64,000 nucleotides of DNA. Source: Prostheceraeus crozeri (taxonomy: Eukaryota; Platyhelminthes; Polycladida; Euryleptidae). A program made the translations under genes and the position numbers. The number at the start of each line of letters is the position of its first letter. Positions within the stretch are counted from its first letter, which is position 1. The stretch covers positions 186,001 through 250,000 of the forward strand of contig CAJQUW010001406.1 in the NCBI GenBank assembly GCA_907163375.1. Reading direction: 5' to 3'. Of this stretch, positions 12,851 to 24,300 are shown one piece after another. The notes beneath the pieces were generated by a model, which ran no database searches, was not told the DNA's origin, and saw only the letters and a list, made by a program, of their open reading frames with translations.

Positions 12851-13358
12851 AATCATTTTCTTTTTAGTTGAAATTAATGAATTTTTAAGTCTTTCTTTGC
12901 ACAAAAATTAATAAATTATGTCAAGATATATTTCGCCGATCTGACTTTGTCAATTGAAATAGAAAGAAATCATATGAAATAATTCAGGAAGTCAAATGCC
13001 AAATCATTCGAAATCTCTACAAAATTACAAACTGTCAATATCAATATCTAAAAAATATACACATATACCACAGCGCATTGATTGTCGTAGTTCTGTCAGT
13101 ACAACAAGAATCAATGAACTTTAGTATATGTGTATATTTGGTAGATGTCGACATTGACATTGATGGTTTGTAATTTTGTACGGAGATTTCAAATGATTTA
13201 GCATTTGACTTCCAAAATTTTTACTTAGGACTTCTTTCTATCTCAATTGATGAGACCAGATCGACGAAATATATTTTGTCATAATTTATTGATTTTGTGC
13301 GTAGAAAGACTGAATAATAATAATATTTCATTGATTTCAACTATAAAGGAAAATGATA
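12851..13358. mobile_element. Long inverted-repeat (foldback/MITE) element
   Basis: Two arms of about 220-240 bp (12,851-13,068 and 13,120-13,358) are imperfect reverse complements around a loop of about 50 bp. Matching blocks include tagttgaaat, ctttctttgcacaaaa, ataaattatg, cgatctg and tatacacatatac. There is no ORF. This is the structure of a nonautonomous foldback DNA element; the superfamily is not determined. Confidence 0.8.
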
Positions 13359-14700
13359 TCAGAATCTTTCTTTACCAGATCAATAAAAATTGCCAAGAAT
13401 TGCTAATATTATAATTATTATCTGCCTTTCAGATTTTTACAGGTTGCTTGATAATCATGATTCGTATCCAGATTAATTATCTTTCCTGTAATTGCAGTTG
13501 AGACATAGTCGTGAATTTACTATCATTACCGCGTAGCTGTTATTATTTTGCAATCTTAAACTGCAGCTTCTGTAAAAAAGTCACATCAATTTCATTTTGT
13601 TTTGTAATAAGTGGGAAATGTGTTACTTAAAACTGTTGCTAAGACATTGCTTAAATGGCATTGATAATATGCTCGAACTTAATTTCAATTTCATATCAAG
13701 TCTCTATAGAGACATCTATAGCTCTCTATCTATAGTCTCTATAGCTCATTCAAAATTCAACTGTTCATCCGTAATTTTTTTACTCCCTACCACGCTTCAG
13801 TATTCTTTCCCGGACAGTAATTCTAAGACTTGTTAAAATGAAATTTATTATATAGATGGCTTTTAGTAGATGACGCCACTTCGAGAGGAGATTGAACACT
13901 CTTCACAACATTTGTGCTATTGTAAAAGGTTTTTTATTCAAGTCTAATCAATCCTTTTCTGTTAGAAATCATACGATATAGTTAGATGCAGTACTTAATG
14001 GAAATATTGAATAGCTCTCTTCTAACTACTTTATAACAAATAAAAATAATAACTGTAGTTGAGCAAGACTGTGGTAGCTAAACATTAAAATACTTACTAG
14101 TTGTCCGTCATATCCTATAGAAATGAATCGCTGTTTTTGGGTATAGTTAGTTAGTTCTTAATAGCATTTTGAAATTTTCTGTCTGCTAGAGGTTGGATTT
14201 TTCAGATGGAGGATTGCCTTTGAAGAGCTAATTGATCCTTTTCTGCAAAAGCCTCCGAGTTTCTCCGATGCAGCACTGATGGCAGTGTCAATTTATTTAT
14301 GCTAATGCAAGAAAGGATGGCCAACTGCAGTCATGCTCATAGCTATTTAGCTATTTCTTTCATTTTTAAGTGATTATGTTGGTTGTTAGAAAACTAGGTC
14401 ATTAGATACTTCTAATAAGGACTGTATATACACATAAATAATTTATTCTAGAATCTCTGTGTTTGATGTCTAAATAAAATTCAGCGTGTTCATTTTGAAA
14501 AGTCTCATATCATGTAATTCTGTATCAGATTTTAATACTTGTGTGACTATGCGATTGTTTCAGTCCCCTTTTTATGATGAGAACATACACATTTGAACTT
14601 CAGAATTGTATTTTATCTCACAAACAGCACAGCTATCCGCTACGTAAGTTTAACCAATTAAATCAGGAAGGGAGTTTTGAATTTCAGTCAGCTTGATTAT
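13359..14700. other. No gene seen
   Basis: AT-rich, including a ctctatag-rich low-complexity patch at 13,700-13,750. No supported coding sequence. Confidence 0.5.
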
Positions 14701-15015
14701 CCCATGAAGTGCGACACAGGTGCGTCAATCTTGCGATTTTCTTTTCTGCAGTACCTCATTAGTTCCATTCCCGATTATCCATCTTGGCCACAGCAACAAT
14801 GCCGTAACACTAGCTATGGCGATACATATAATAGCTACGCTATTGATGTACACATCCCCCGCCATATTTTGAGCCACAGAAACGGGGATGCATCGCCATA
14901 ACTAGTGTTACGGCATTGTTGCTGTGGCCCAGATAGATAATCGGGAATGGAAAAAATGCGGTATTGCAGAAAAGCAAATCGCAAGATTGACGCACCAGCG
15001 TCGGCACTTCATGGG
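14701..15015. mobile_element. Inverted-repeat element with 130-bp arms
   Basis: Arms 14,701-14,829 and 14,886-15,015 are reverse complements at high similarity (blocks cccatgaagtg, gcgtcaatcttgcgattt, ccattcccgattat, acaatgccgtaacacta). The spacer is about 56 bp. Noncoding and able to form a very stable hairpin. Probably a MITE; class unknown. Confidence 0.85.
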
Positions 15016-15292
15016 TAGCACCTCATTTCGGCGTCGGCTCGGTGTGGAGCCGCTGCGTGCACGGTAAATGCATGCGCGCTGACGACGGGTATTTTGTGGC
15101 AACATTGGGCTATTTTTTGCTGGGCCAACGTCGTTTACACGCCGGTGCATGTGGGTTTACGTGGGATTAACTAGACTAAAACGGCCATTTCCTGATGGTG
15201 GCCGGCACCTGCTACCATTCGGGTAGCCCACGGGGCCATTGGGCAAAACGGTATCTTCCCATGTTGGGGCCGACTGGGCTGTGCTACTTGGG
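15016..15292. repeat. GC-rich tract next to dispersed repeat
   Basis: GC-rich sequence with gggccgactgggc, ggccggcacctgc and similar words, related in style to 120-316. It abuts the second copy of the 870-bp repeat. Short open frames here come from the low-stop GC-rich composition and are not called. Confidence 0.4.
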
Positions 15293-16150
15293 TAATTTCT
15301 ATGCTGTAGTTCAGCTACGCATTCAATTATCCAGAACAAGAAGAAACAACAAGAATTAAATGAATTCATGTTTAAGTACTGACAAATTATTCAAATGACT
15401 TTTATTTCTATGTCTGATGCCTTGATTAGTTGAAAAGTATATTTATAGGGTTATAATAAAGACCACGTTTGTGCACTTACAGTAAGTGCACTTACTTGAG
15501 TCGCCATTTTCATCACAATCACTCAACCGCAATTCAACGCCTGTTTCAAGTGAAAAATGAAAAGTGACGTCGAAGCTGTCATTGATATTATTAGATCGTG
15601 TTCCTATTGGTTTAGTCATGACTCAGCGTCACATGAAGGTTTTCCCTTACACTCGGAGGGACAATGAAACCTGTGTAGCATATTTGCTACACTGGGCAGA
15701 ACAGGGTTAATCTGCAATTTTTTCATATTTTTTAGTAGTAAAAAAATTGTTATCTTGAGCACTATCTAGCAGCATGTAGTGCGTTATATCACTTCAATGT
15801 GTTCCATTCTATGCTAAGGACTGTAATTCATCAATTATTGTATCACATTATTTATCTCATCTATGCTCGGCAACACAATGCTCAGCTTGCATTGAGACTT
15901 TACTTTCGTTAATGTACGGCCTATTATTCCGATATCTCTATATATTTCACAAGGAGCCACGATCTGATTTTGCAGACACCAATAAGAGTTATCCACATAC
16001 ATCATAGATTAGGTTTATGCGAATTTCAAGGCGCTCGTTTTTTATCTCTTAACCGACCTTCTCGTGGGTGTAAGATGTCTTGACTTTTTCACGGAGCAAG
16101 ATGAGTCGACTAGTGAGAATTTAAAGAAAGCTTGCACCATAAAAAAGAGC
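15293..16150. repeat. Dispersed 870-bp repeat, copy 2
   Basis: Direct-orientation copy of 1,132-2,003. It carries a local duplication of gtgcacttac near 15,472-15,497 and lacks a short segment near 15,712 that is present in copy 1. The high similarity implies a recent transposition or segmental duplication. Confidence 0.85.
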
Positions 16151-16884
16151 GTATTTTGCTTTTAACTTTAACATTATAAATTTCAACCAAACTCTGGGGA
16201 GTTTTGCTTGATTTGATTAATGAAAACCTAAAATGACATAAAAAGAACAGCATCAAGCCGGCTCCGAATAAATTCGATTGTATTTTGCGAATAACCCGAT
16301 ATGACATCAATTTGACAATTGCTTTCAGCATCATTCACATGAATGTTCGGGCTAAATCCTTCGACTCATTTAATTATCATTCACTGTGAAAATACCACTT
16401 GTTTTCAATTCAAATTTCTTCATCAGTTGACATCCATCAAATGAAAACATTTCAAACAATAAAGTGATGAAGATCTGTATTTTCAACTTGATCAAAAATT
16501 ATTGCTACAAGTAAAGCAAATAAAGGACAAGTGATGTGAATTACAAAGATGAGATTCCAGATGAAATACTGATGAGATTGAAGGTGTTTAACACTTCGAT
16601 GATACAAAGAGAACATTGGTAAGAATGTAGTTGGTCCGAATTGCATAAATTTTGCAAATTCAAAATAAATCCTGATCCAAATTTCCAAAACAATACAAAG
16701 ATGGAGGTTTGATGGTTGTAAATTATCCTGTTCGTGCAATCCTTGAGCAATCCATGTGACTGACTGATACCAACTTGTTATCTGAAAGAAGAAGGGAGGA
16801 TATTATAGTTGGAAAACTTTAAAGATCGACAATCCTCAAAAGTTGATGGATAACTGTCATCGTCATATCATGAAAATGAATGTT
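16151..16884. other. No gene seen
   Basis: Short minus-strand open frames around 16,110-16,750 have no recognised domain and lie in AT-rich sequence, so they are not called. Confidence 0.4.
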
Positions 16885-17105
16885 TTAACGTCACTACTTC
16901 ACCGCACTGGGGGCTTGGACGGTGCTGACATAGTCAGACTTTAATCTGGAGCATTGTGATGTTTAAGTCCGGATGCCCTTCCTGTCGACTTCCAAAAGGT
17001 CGGAAAAGATTCTGCCTTTTCCAACCAAAAGGGGGCAAAAGGTTCCAAAAGGTTCTGCCTCAGAACCAGAAGCCACTTAATCACTGCGCCACGGAGATCA
17101 CTCAT
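16885..17105 (-). mobile_element. tRNA-derived SINE, copy 1 (diverged)
   Basis: On the minus strand a tRNA-like 5' end (ccgtggcgcagtgattaag, A-box-like) is followed by a body with ggaagggcatccggac and cagcaccgtccaag, shared with the SINE at 40,385-40,590. The middle is occupied by aaaaggttcc-type simple repeats instead of a clear B box. A fossil SINE copy. Confidence 0.65.
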
Positions 17106-17244
17106 CGTCATATCATGGTGATATCAACTAAAATGAATACTTTCAGACATACGTACAAGAGAAGACTGTTTTATCACCAATTGCTCACTAGCTAATGAAG
17201 ATCACTTCGTTCAGTCAAGCAAATAACTTTAATGTTACATTATA

Positions 17245-18975
17245 CAGTCCGTTTCATAAAAAGTGGATCACCATAAATTTTGACTAAATAAAACATAAGT
17301 ATGATACAGAAAGCATTTTTCATGTTATTTCATGTCCCTAATATATTTAAATGTCCTTATATAATCTGACAAGCTATGATACAGTAACGGTTCTTAAGAA
17401 CTAATATTTTGTGGCCCTACCCTTATTGTCAATGACATTACCAATTCGTCTAGGCATTGATTCGATGATATCGTTGATTTTTGACTGATCTAACTTTCTC
17501 CACTCTCCTTTTAACAGTGACGTAAGTTGTGATACGCCATCTGTAGGTAGCAGTGAACGATCGTTGATTTTTGACTGATCTAACTTTCTCCACTCTCCTT
17601 TTAACAGTGACGTAAGTTGTGATACGCGATCTGTAGGTAGCAGTGAACGACGAACGTTACGTTTTAGAATACTCCATACATTTTCTATGGGATTCAGATC
17701 AGGAGAACGAGCTGGCCAAGATAATGTCCTGAGCCCTAATTGAGACTTGCATAAGTTGACTCTACTACTCCTGTGACACGTAGCATTATCATCCATAAAT
17801 AACCAAGTCGATGGATCACCAAGTTGATCTGTCATTTGGCCAATGTTCATTCGTAAAACATTCACATAGCGTTCGGAATTCATGGTTCCTTGCTGTATGT
17901 GAAGTTCAGAGCGGCCATTGGTCCAAATGCCAGCCCAAATCAGTAGAGTCGCACCATCTTGTAGTCGGGGACGATGTAAATGTCTCGGAATTTCCTGATC
18001 AGATTTTATCCATAATCTCAATCGACCATCACTATCCTTCAGACGGACTGATGCCTCATCAGACCAGACAACCCGATCCCATTGATTTCGCCAGTGACAA
18101 TGACTCATTGCCCATCTGAGACGTCGTTTTGTATGCTGATCTGATAATTCGATCTGAGAGAGCCTCTTACAGCTCTTGAAATTCGACTCAATAAGTCTTC
18201 TACGAATAGTGGACTTAGAAACTGACGAGTCTAGTGCAGCCATCTCAGTTAACGAGAGACTTGGATCAACTTCAAAAAATCTCAAAATTAGGCGGTCTCT
18301 ACGTTTGGATGTTTTGCGTGGACGGCCAGAGCCCTCTTTACGACAAGAGTCGAAAATCATCATTATGCCATCGATGCACATTTAGTCGCTTGCTTGTAGC
18401 TCGCAAAGAAAACCCTAGTTCTAGCAAGACTGACACTTTGCCTTTTGTGAATGCGATCTCGTTATTGTTCATTTGTGCTTTGTATTGTTTTCAACCGGTA
18501 AGAGATAGATTTCTAGCTGAAAGCAATCAGGAGTGCTGCCAACACCACCGCAACGAAGTCAGGAAGCTATGGAACATGAAGTCCAGTTAATCACATGTAG
18601 CAGTTACATTATTGTTGATGAATAATGGTGCTATACTGGCTCTGATTGACCGATTTTCTTTATTTTTGTTTTGCTTGATAGCTTTTGGCTTGTAGAACAA
18701 CATATTACATAACAAAGGAAACAAATGTAATTTTATAAGAGTGAGGTATGATTTTGTGTAGCATTGCTAAATGAAGATCAAATTATCTACTACTTTTTTA
18801 TCTATAACAGGAAAACAACTCAATATTCATGCTTGAAATTTCCAACAATGATATTAGTACGCACAACTGACATATCTTCCAAATTTCAGAGAAATTCGTT
18901 CAAGTTTGGCGTTGTTAGACAAAGTTGAAGTTAAGGCGATGTTTAAGGGTGATCCATTTTTTATGAAACAATCTG
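17245..18975 (-). mobile_element. Tc1-like DNA transposon
   Basis: Terminal inverted repeats share the core gtttcataaaaa then tggatcacc: left end 17,245-17,272, right end about 18,946-18,975 in reverse complement. Both are flanked by TA (17,243-17,244 and 18,976-18,977), the Tc1/mariner target duplication. The element is 1.73 kb and encodes a transposase on the minus strand. A shorter relative is at 41,639-42,085. Confidence 0.88.
17401..18381 (-). CDS. Tc1-family transposase (DD34E), slightly damaged
   Basis: Cut-and-paste DDE transposase. The GSGRPRK AT-hook-like linker is near residue 17. The catalytic triad is visible as VVWSDEA, FMDDNATCH and SPDLNPIENVW, with 34 residues between the second Asp and the Glu, the Tc1 DD34E spacing. 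A 30-residue block (RSLLPTD...DQSKIND) is tandemly duplicated in frame near the C-terminus, matching a 90-bp DNA duplication at about 17,472-17,651. The N-terminal helix-turn-helix is not in this frame: LNVHRWHNDDF-like sequence lies just upstream in another frame, so a frameshift near 18,350-18,390 has removed the usual start. The first Met shown is probably not the native start. No neighbouring host gene is implicated. Confidence 0.9.
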   Translation of the reverse strand: MCIDGIMMIFDSCRKEGSGRPRKTSKRRDRLILRFFEVDPSLSLTEMAALDSSVSKSTIRRRLIESNFKSCKRLSQIELSDQHTKRRLRWAMSHCHWRNQWDRVVWSDEASVRLKDSDGRLRLWIKSDQEIPRHLHRPRLQDGATLLIWAGIWTNGRSELHIQQGTMNSERYVNVLRMNIGQMTDQLGDPSTWLFMDDNATCHRSSRVNLCKSQLGLRTLSWPARSPDLNPIENVWSILKRNVRRSLLPTDRVSQLTSLLKGEWRKLDQSKINDRSLLPTDGVSQLTSLLKGEWRKLDQSKINDIIESMPRRIGNVIDNKGRATKY

Positions 18976-18977
18976 TA

Positions 18978-19034
18978 GCAACCAAAGAGCAGTAATAAGG
19001 GAGTTGTTATTCTATAAATAGTATAATTTGATAT
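18978..19034. other. Short spacer after Tc1
   Basis: Nothing recognised. Confidence 0.4.
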
Positions 19035-19130
19035 GAGCTGCATCCTCAGTTGAAAAATGGGAACAGACCTGAATAGCTACCATTTCATCCAATATGAGGA
19101 ATCATCAGCAGGCCTAGTTTACATCTTTCA
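19035..19130 (+). repeat. Dispersed short repeat, copy 2
   Basis: Matches 41,370-41,465 directly (cagttg.aaaatgggaacag, ggcctagtt.acatc) and 8,773-8,865 in reverse complement. Noncoding. Confidence 0.65.
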
Positions 19131-19839
19131 ACTTATAACTGGAGCACTAATTTAGGCGACTTGTCAGTAGAGTGCTTGAAGAGATATTTGGTGAATACCT
19201 GCCGAAATTTCGCTGATTTGTTAATTGCAAATCTCAGTTATGATTCTTCCTAGCCAAAGCTACCATCCAATTCCAAATAGCAAATCCCGGAATGATGAAT
19301 GACGTCCAATACTTCTGCACTTGTAAATCTCAGTGAATTGCTGCGTACTTAGAATAGGTGCATGAAATAATAATGAATGAGAGGATAAATGAATGTTGAC
19401 ATTTTGCAACAAAAACCGGGTTGCATACAATCTTTCATTGTGTATAAACGTGTTAGTCAGTTCTTATTATATCGCATGACCAGCGTGCCCGAGTCAATAT
19501 TCGCAGTTCGAGATGTAAGAAATATGGCGGGTGATAGGGCTACGAGGGTCCATCTAGTCTCAGTACAGACTGTGAACAAACAAGAGAGCAAATATCAGAT
19601 ACCGCGAGGCCTCAGGCACATGTGGAAGCTGCAAACCAACCAACGCTTGTGCTCTGTTGATTGAGCAGCGTGTGAGCAGACGACAAACACGGCTGAAGAA
19701 TTGACAAAATTGGCGGAGATACACAGAAGCGGCTCCGATGAGTACTCAAGATGGCGATGAAGAGAGGATAGTTGCTCAGGAGCACACACAGATACGGCAT
19801 TCATGTCCAGTTTTCTATCAGTTATTCGTCACCTTCCTG
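19131..19839. other. No gene seen
   Basis: Overlapping open frames on both strands around 19,389-19,804 have no domain or splice support. Confidence 0.4.
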
Positions 19840-20055
19840 ACATGATGAAACAGCCAGGTGGTTGAAAATAAGGAAGATCTTCCTTAGACCAATCTTACAA
19901 ATCTTCCAAGTTTCAGTTCCCAGACATATCTTCTAAGATCTTTCAGGCTAATCTTCCAAGACAACAGACCTATCTTACAAATCTTCCAAGATAACAGTCC
20001 AATCTTGCAAATCTTCTAAGATCTTGTAAGTTTCTTGGAAGATTTATAAGTTTCG
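19840..20055. repeat. Imperfect short tandem repeat (aatcttccaag)
   Basis: The words caaatcttccaag and aagatcttc recur about every 20-45 bp from 19,870 to 20,045, forming a degenerate minisatellite. Noncoding. Confidence 0.6.
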
Positions 20056-20059
20056 ATTC

Positions 20060-20600
20060 ACTGGGGAGCGATAAAAAGGCATTCTTCTTCAAGGCATTGT
20101 CTAGCGGACAGAGATTTTTCCTGCAGAAGTCATGGACACCTTCACAAGATGAGTGAGAAGCATTTTGATAAAGGCCAATGAAACCTGGCCGCTCACCAAC
20201 GATGATGCAGATTGCTTCATCCGCAATGACAACGGTATGGTGAGGTTGATGTCTTCCAAGTGACTTGTCGAGCGTGTTCCCTTGAACGATCTATGCGTGA
20301 GGCTCGGCATTCGCAGGATAGAAGACGAAGCACGTTCAGGACGACTTCGCAGATATATTCACGTGAAGCGAACGGATGAAGATTCGTGGCCAAAGATCTT
20401 GTCTTTCTGAACACAAACCACGAGGTTGCCCAACCATGAAAGCCCCACGGAGAATTTGCAAAATATCAAGTCACAGACCGAGAAGGCCATCAAGAGGGAT
20501 CATCGTTCGAAGGCGTCTACTCAACACATTACGGTGAGAAGAAGACGTTGGACGTGGATATTCACAACTTATCCCACAAGTTTCACGAATGATTAATCAA
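20060..20600 (+). mobile_element. Degraded LINE 3' end
   Basis: The translation contains PLNDLCVRLGIRRIEDEA, then GRLRRYIHVKRTDEDSWPK. This is the conserved post-RT tail of several LINE clades (a 'LGI..i......LRW.GHV.R' pattern followed by W-K). It is interrupted by stop codons. No reverse transcriptase domain remains upstream. Confidence 0.5.
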
Positions 20601-20999
20601 TTACAAATTTGCATATGTATCTAATTTGCAATTTACTTTTTTATGTACATGTAAATCTGAATATGAGGAGAAACCTCAAAATATTGCGAATGATGGACTT
20701 CTGTGATTACAGAATTAGTTTGTTTAAGCTAACTATCAAATTCTCTGACTACGATTCATTATCTTTCACAATTTTCGAAGCAGTATCTGATTTTTCATTA
20801 TTCGGCTACTACTTATAATCATACTGACAACAGTAGTGTCCTTCAGTTCTGAATTTTGTACTGATCGGTCTGATTATTCTTTATGATTTCTTTTCCTATT
20901 TGACTTAGTCCACGATTTACCAAGACACAACCATTTCTTGTTCGGAAACACTGTCTTTCATTTTTGACATGATTGAACAATTCCGGAATTGGGTGGACC

Positions 21000-22300
21000 T
21001 ATCAAGCATTCTCCTCTAAACGTAGAAGTTATATTCCTGATACATTGACATTTGAAGATTTTAAACCAGCATTTCCTGAATAATTTTCAAACTGCTAATG
21101 GACAGTTGCTTATCTTTACAAAAGAAGATCTTCCAGATGTGAAATTAGAATTGAGTGAGAAGGAAGTTGATGACCAACTAAGTAATTTAAGGAGAAAAGC
21201 ATATGGTACTGATGGATTGCCATATTGGGTATAGCGCGACTGTCACTTCAGCTCTGACTCCAGCAATCACCATTGTACCGTTGTGCTTTAAAATGGCTTC
21301 AGTAATACCAATTCCGAAACACCGTTCAGCATGCAAAGTCACTGAATGCAGACCTACATCATTTTTGCCTACAATGTCAAAAGTACTTGAGAAATTGGTG
21401 TGTACCAAGTGAATGTTCCTATCCATCCAAAGCAATATTTGTTCAAGTCAATTCGCGTATGTGCCAGGGCCTGACAGAGGGACGAGTGTGGCCTTGACTG
21501 CGAATTATCTGCATATCCTTCAATATTTAGATAACACCTCTGGTGACGTTCGGGTGGCAACTTTGGACATTTCCAAGGCTTTTGACAAGCTACAGCATGC
21601 GTCTATTTTGGAAGTTGGAAGATGAGATTGATGATGTAGTGATTTGGTCGAGAAATAACGGTCTCGAGTTGAATTTCTCTAAGTGCTTTGTAATGGATGT
21701 AATCATTCGCAACAATTTAATCATGTCTCCTGTTTTCGTTGATAATCATCTCTTATAAAGAAGTGATTCTCTATTGCTCCTGGGTTGCCATTTATCCAGT
21801 GATATGAGATGGTGTATGCATGTCAATTACCTGATCAAACGAGCATCGAAAAGATTGTATTTGCTTATTAATCTCAAACGCATTAACTGTCCATGCGATG
21901 TGCTTGTAACCGTATTTACTAGTTCTATTCGTACAATTTTTTCGTATCCTTTTTCTGCTTTTTGTAACATCTCAGTGTATTTACGCAAAAGACTGAATAA
22001 TGTTGAAAGGAGGGCCATACGAATCATTGGTGAAGATCATTGGCAGGTCAAGTTAATTGATGCAGGTGACAATACATGCAAAATACTGAGCATCCTCTTT
22101 GAGCTTCGTGAACCTACAAGAAATACGAGAAAAATTCACAGAAACATACGAGAACACGCATATATTCTTCTTCATTTGTAAAATACTGTTCCTGATCTAT
22201 GTATCTTCAACTATGTACATGTTGATATTTGTGATGTGCTCTCTGCATTCTGCGAGGCAAATAAAGCAATTCTTATCTGATCTCATCTCAAACCTATGAC
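21000..22300 (+). mobile_element. 5'-truncated CR1/Jockey-group LINE fragment
   Basis: Pieces of reverse transcriptase appear in order: YGTDGLP, ASVIPIPK with [27 protein letters not shown], then LELNFSK and LLGCHLSSDMRW, then LYLLINLKR and ERRAIRIIGED. The YADD catalytic block expected between DISKAFDK and LNFSK is absent, so an internal deletion of roughly 300 bp is inferred near 21,615. Several frame changes are present. The tail resembles the fragment at 33,110-33,540, suggesting one family. Dead. Confidence 0.8.
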
Positions 22301-22533
22301 GATGAAAATTTCGTCAATTCGGTTCAAGTTCTGTTCACCTCTACAGCTGATATTGATCATCAGGTAGGTTATTTATCAAACTTGTATTCTAATATTAAAC
22401 TCATTGTCATATGCTTCTATGGGTCGGTTAATAAACAATAATGCCGGAATGTCTCCTCCAATAGATCAATTGTGGAATCGGTTTTTCTAACTTCACAATA
22501 CAACATCACCCGCATTCAATGAGTGAGAGATTA

Positions 22534-23355
22534 TTCAAGGACAGAAGATTCCCTGTTCTACTTAGCTGACACTGTCTTCCAAATGACGATTAGTCGAGCG
22601 CGTGTGAGGATGTACAGTTGATGACTAGGGGTTTGACTGAGCAGGAAAGGTCCGATTTCCATGCTCGTTGTTCAAGGACAGAAGATTTCCTGTTCTACTT
22701 AGCTGACACTGTCTTCCAAATGACGATTAGTCGAGCGCGTGTGAGGATGTACAGTTGATGACTAGGGGTTTGACTGAGCAGGAAAGGTCCGATTTCCATG
22801 CTCGTTGTTCAAGGACAGAAGATTCCCTGTTCTACTTAGCTGACACTGTCTTCCAAATGACGATTAGTCGAGCGCGTGTGAGGATGTACAGTTGATGACT
22901 AGGGGTTTGACTGAACAGGAAAGGTCCGATTTCTATGCTCGTTGTTCAAGGACAGAAGATTCCCTGTTCTACTTAGCTGACACTGTCTTCCAAATGACGA
23001 TTAGTCGAGCGCGTGTGAGGATGTACAGTTGATGACTAGGGGTTTGACTGAGCAGGAAAGGTCCGATTTCTATGCTCGTTGTTCAAGGACAGAAGATTTC
23101 CTGTTCTACTTAGCTGACACTGTCTTCCAAATGACGATTAGTCGAGCGCGTGTGAGGATGTACAGTTGATGACTAGGGGTTTGACTGAGCAGGAAAGGTC
23201 CGATTTCCATGCTCGTTGTTCAAGGACAGAAGATTTCCTGTTCTACTTAGCTGACACTGTCTTCCAAATGACGATTAGTCGAGCGCGTGTGAGGATGTAC
23301 AGTTGATGACTAGGGGTTTGACTGAACAGGAAAGGTCCGATTTCTATGCTCGTTG
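22534..23355. repeat. 137-bp satellite, six copies
   Basis: A unit starting ttcaaggacagaagatt repeats at 22,534, 22,671, 22,808, 22,945, 23,082 and 23,219: exactly 137 bp apart, six full units (822 bp). Units differ at only a few positions, such as gattccctg/gatttcctg, gagcagg/gaacagg and ttccatg/ttctatg. No ORF spans it. The near identity implies recent amplification. Confidence 0.95.
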
Positions 23356-23769
23356 TCGAACGAGGAAGGAACCGAATGTTTTCAGGATATCAAGAGTCGG
23401 TGAGAAATAATAATGCATGTTTCACCACAAATTCTGAATACCTTCAATGTGGGGGGGGAGAGCCTAATACAGGCCAGACGAGAAAGCATTATTATCATTA
23501 TTATTATTTGCGTTTATTTGTTTATCATTAAATGGTAATCAATACAGAAAATTAAAGAACGGCAGGACGTAAGGTGTGATGAGATACCAGTTCAACAAAT
23601 GGAGTGTCTCAAGTGTTTTCCAAAGTAACCGTAATCGAGCATGAATGGAGTGGATAATCCTTTCTAAATATCTGCTTTGAAGAAAAAGGGCAACAAGTAG
23701 GCTACTTGTTTGAACAACGATCTGACATCGTTGTACATTTGATGAATCAAAACTTTATTTCCCTGAAGA

Positions 23770-24300
23770 ACTTTCTCAAACATTTCTCAGAGCTTCGGCA
23801 GTACTGATTTCAAAAATTGAAGGTAAACTTCCAAGGAAACGTCACGGAGGGCATTACGAATCTCAATGACTCGCCCATCGGCCAAGTCATTTGGACGATC
23901 GGAAGAAATGGCAACGAGGAAAAATTCATGTAAACACGGCAACTGTTCCAGGAGTTGGTTGATTACTGAGAAAAGTTGAATGCACCTTCACACGCCTCAT
24001 CATTCAAAGTTCACTCACTTCCAACAATTTTTGTGCATCTTTATTAGATGTCCATCGGGAAGTTTAGACAGAGTAATTGTAGACATTATCACTAAGATGT
24101 TCCACAAGTCCTCCAAGTTCATCGCACGCAGCTCCAACGGCGGGCTTGAAATATGGTGCAATGTGCACGATCCAATGTCTAACAAGTGAGGGCCATGATC
24201 ATCGATGAGTTTATGGAAACCGTCACGGCGACCAACCATGACAGATGGACCATCAGACATAATGAGGGTTGATACTAAGGGATCACTTGCCCAAGGTGAA
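23770..24300 (-). pseudogene. hAT-like transposase relic
   Basis: On the minus strand, LIMSDGPSVMVGRRDGF, then HLLDIGSCTLHH, then (in other frames) ACDELGGLVEHLSDNVYNY match the conserved 'DGPNVM ... C.CH..HL ... A...L....E.....IYN.F' order of a hAT-like/ZBED-type transposase. The frame changes between blocks and stops occur, so it is a dead DNA-transposon remnant. No terminal repeats were found. Confidence 0.55.

Noticed and set aside
22534-23355. CRISPR-like array
   Set aside because: The whole 137-bp unit repeats with no distinct spacers, and the genome is animal; it is a satellite. The 66-bp and 76-bp arrays were rejected for the same reason.
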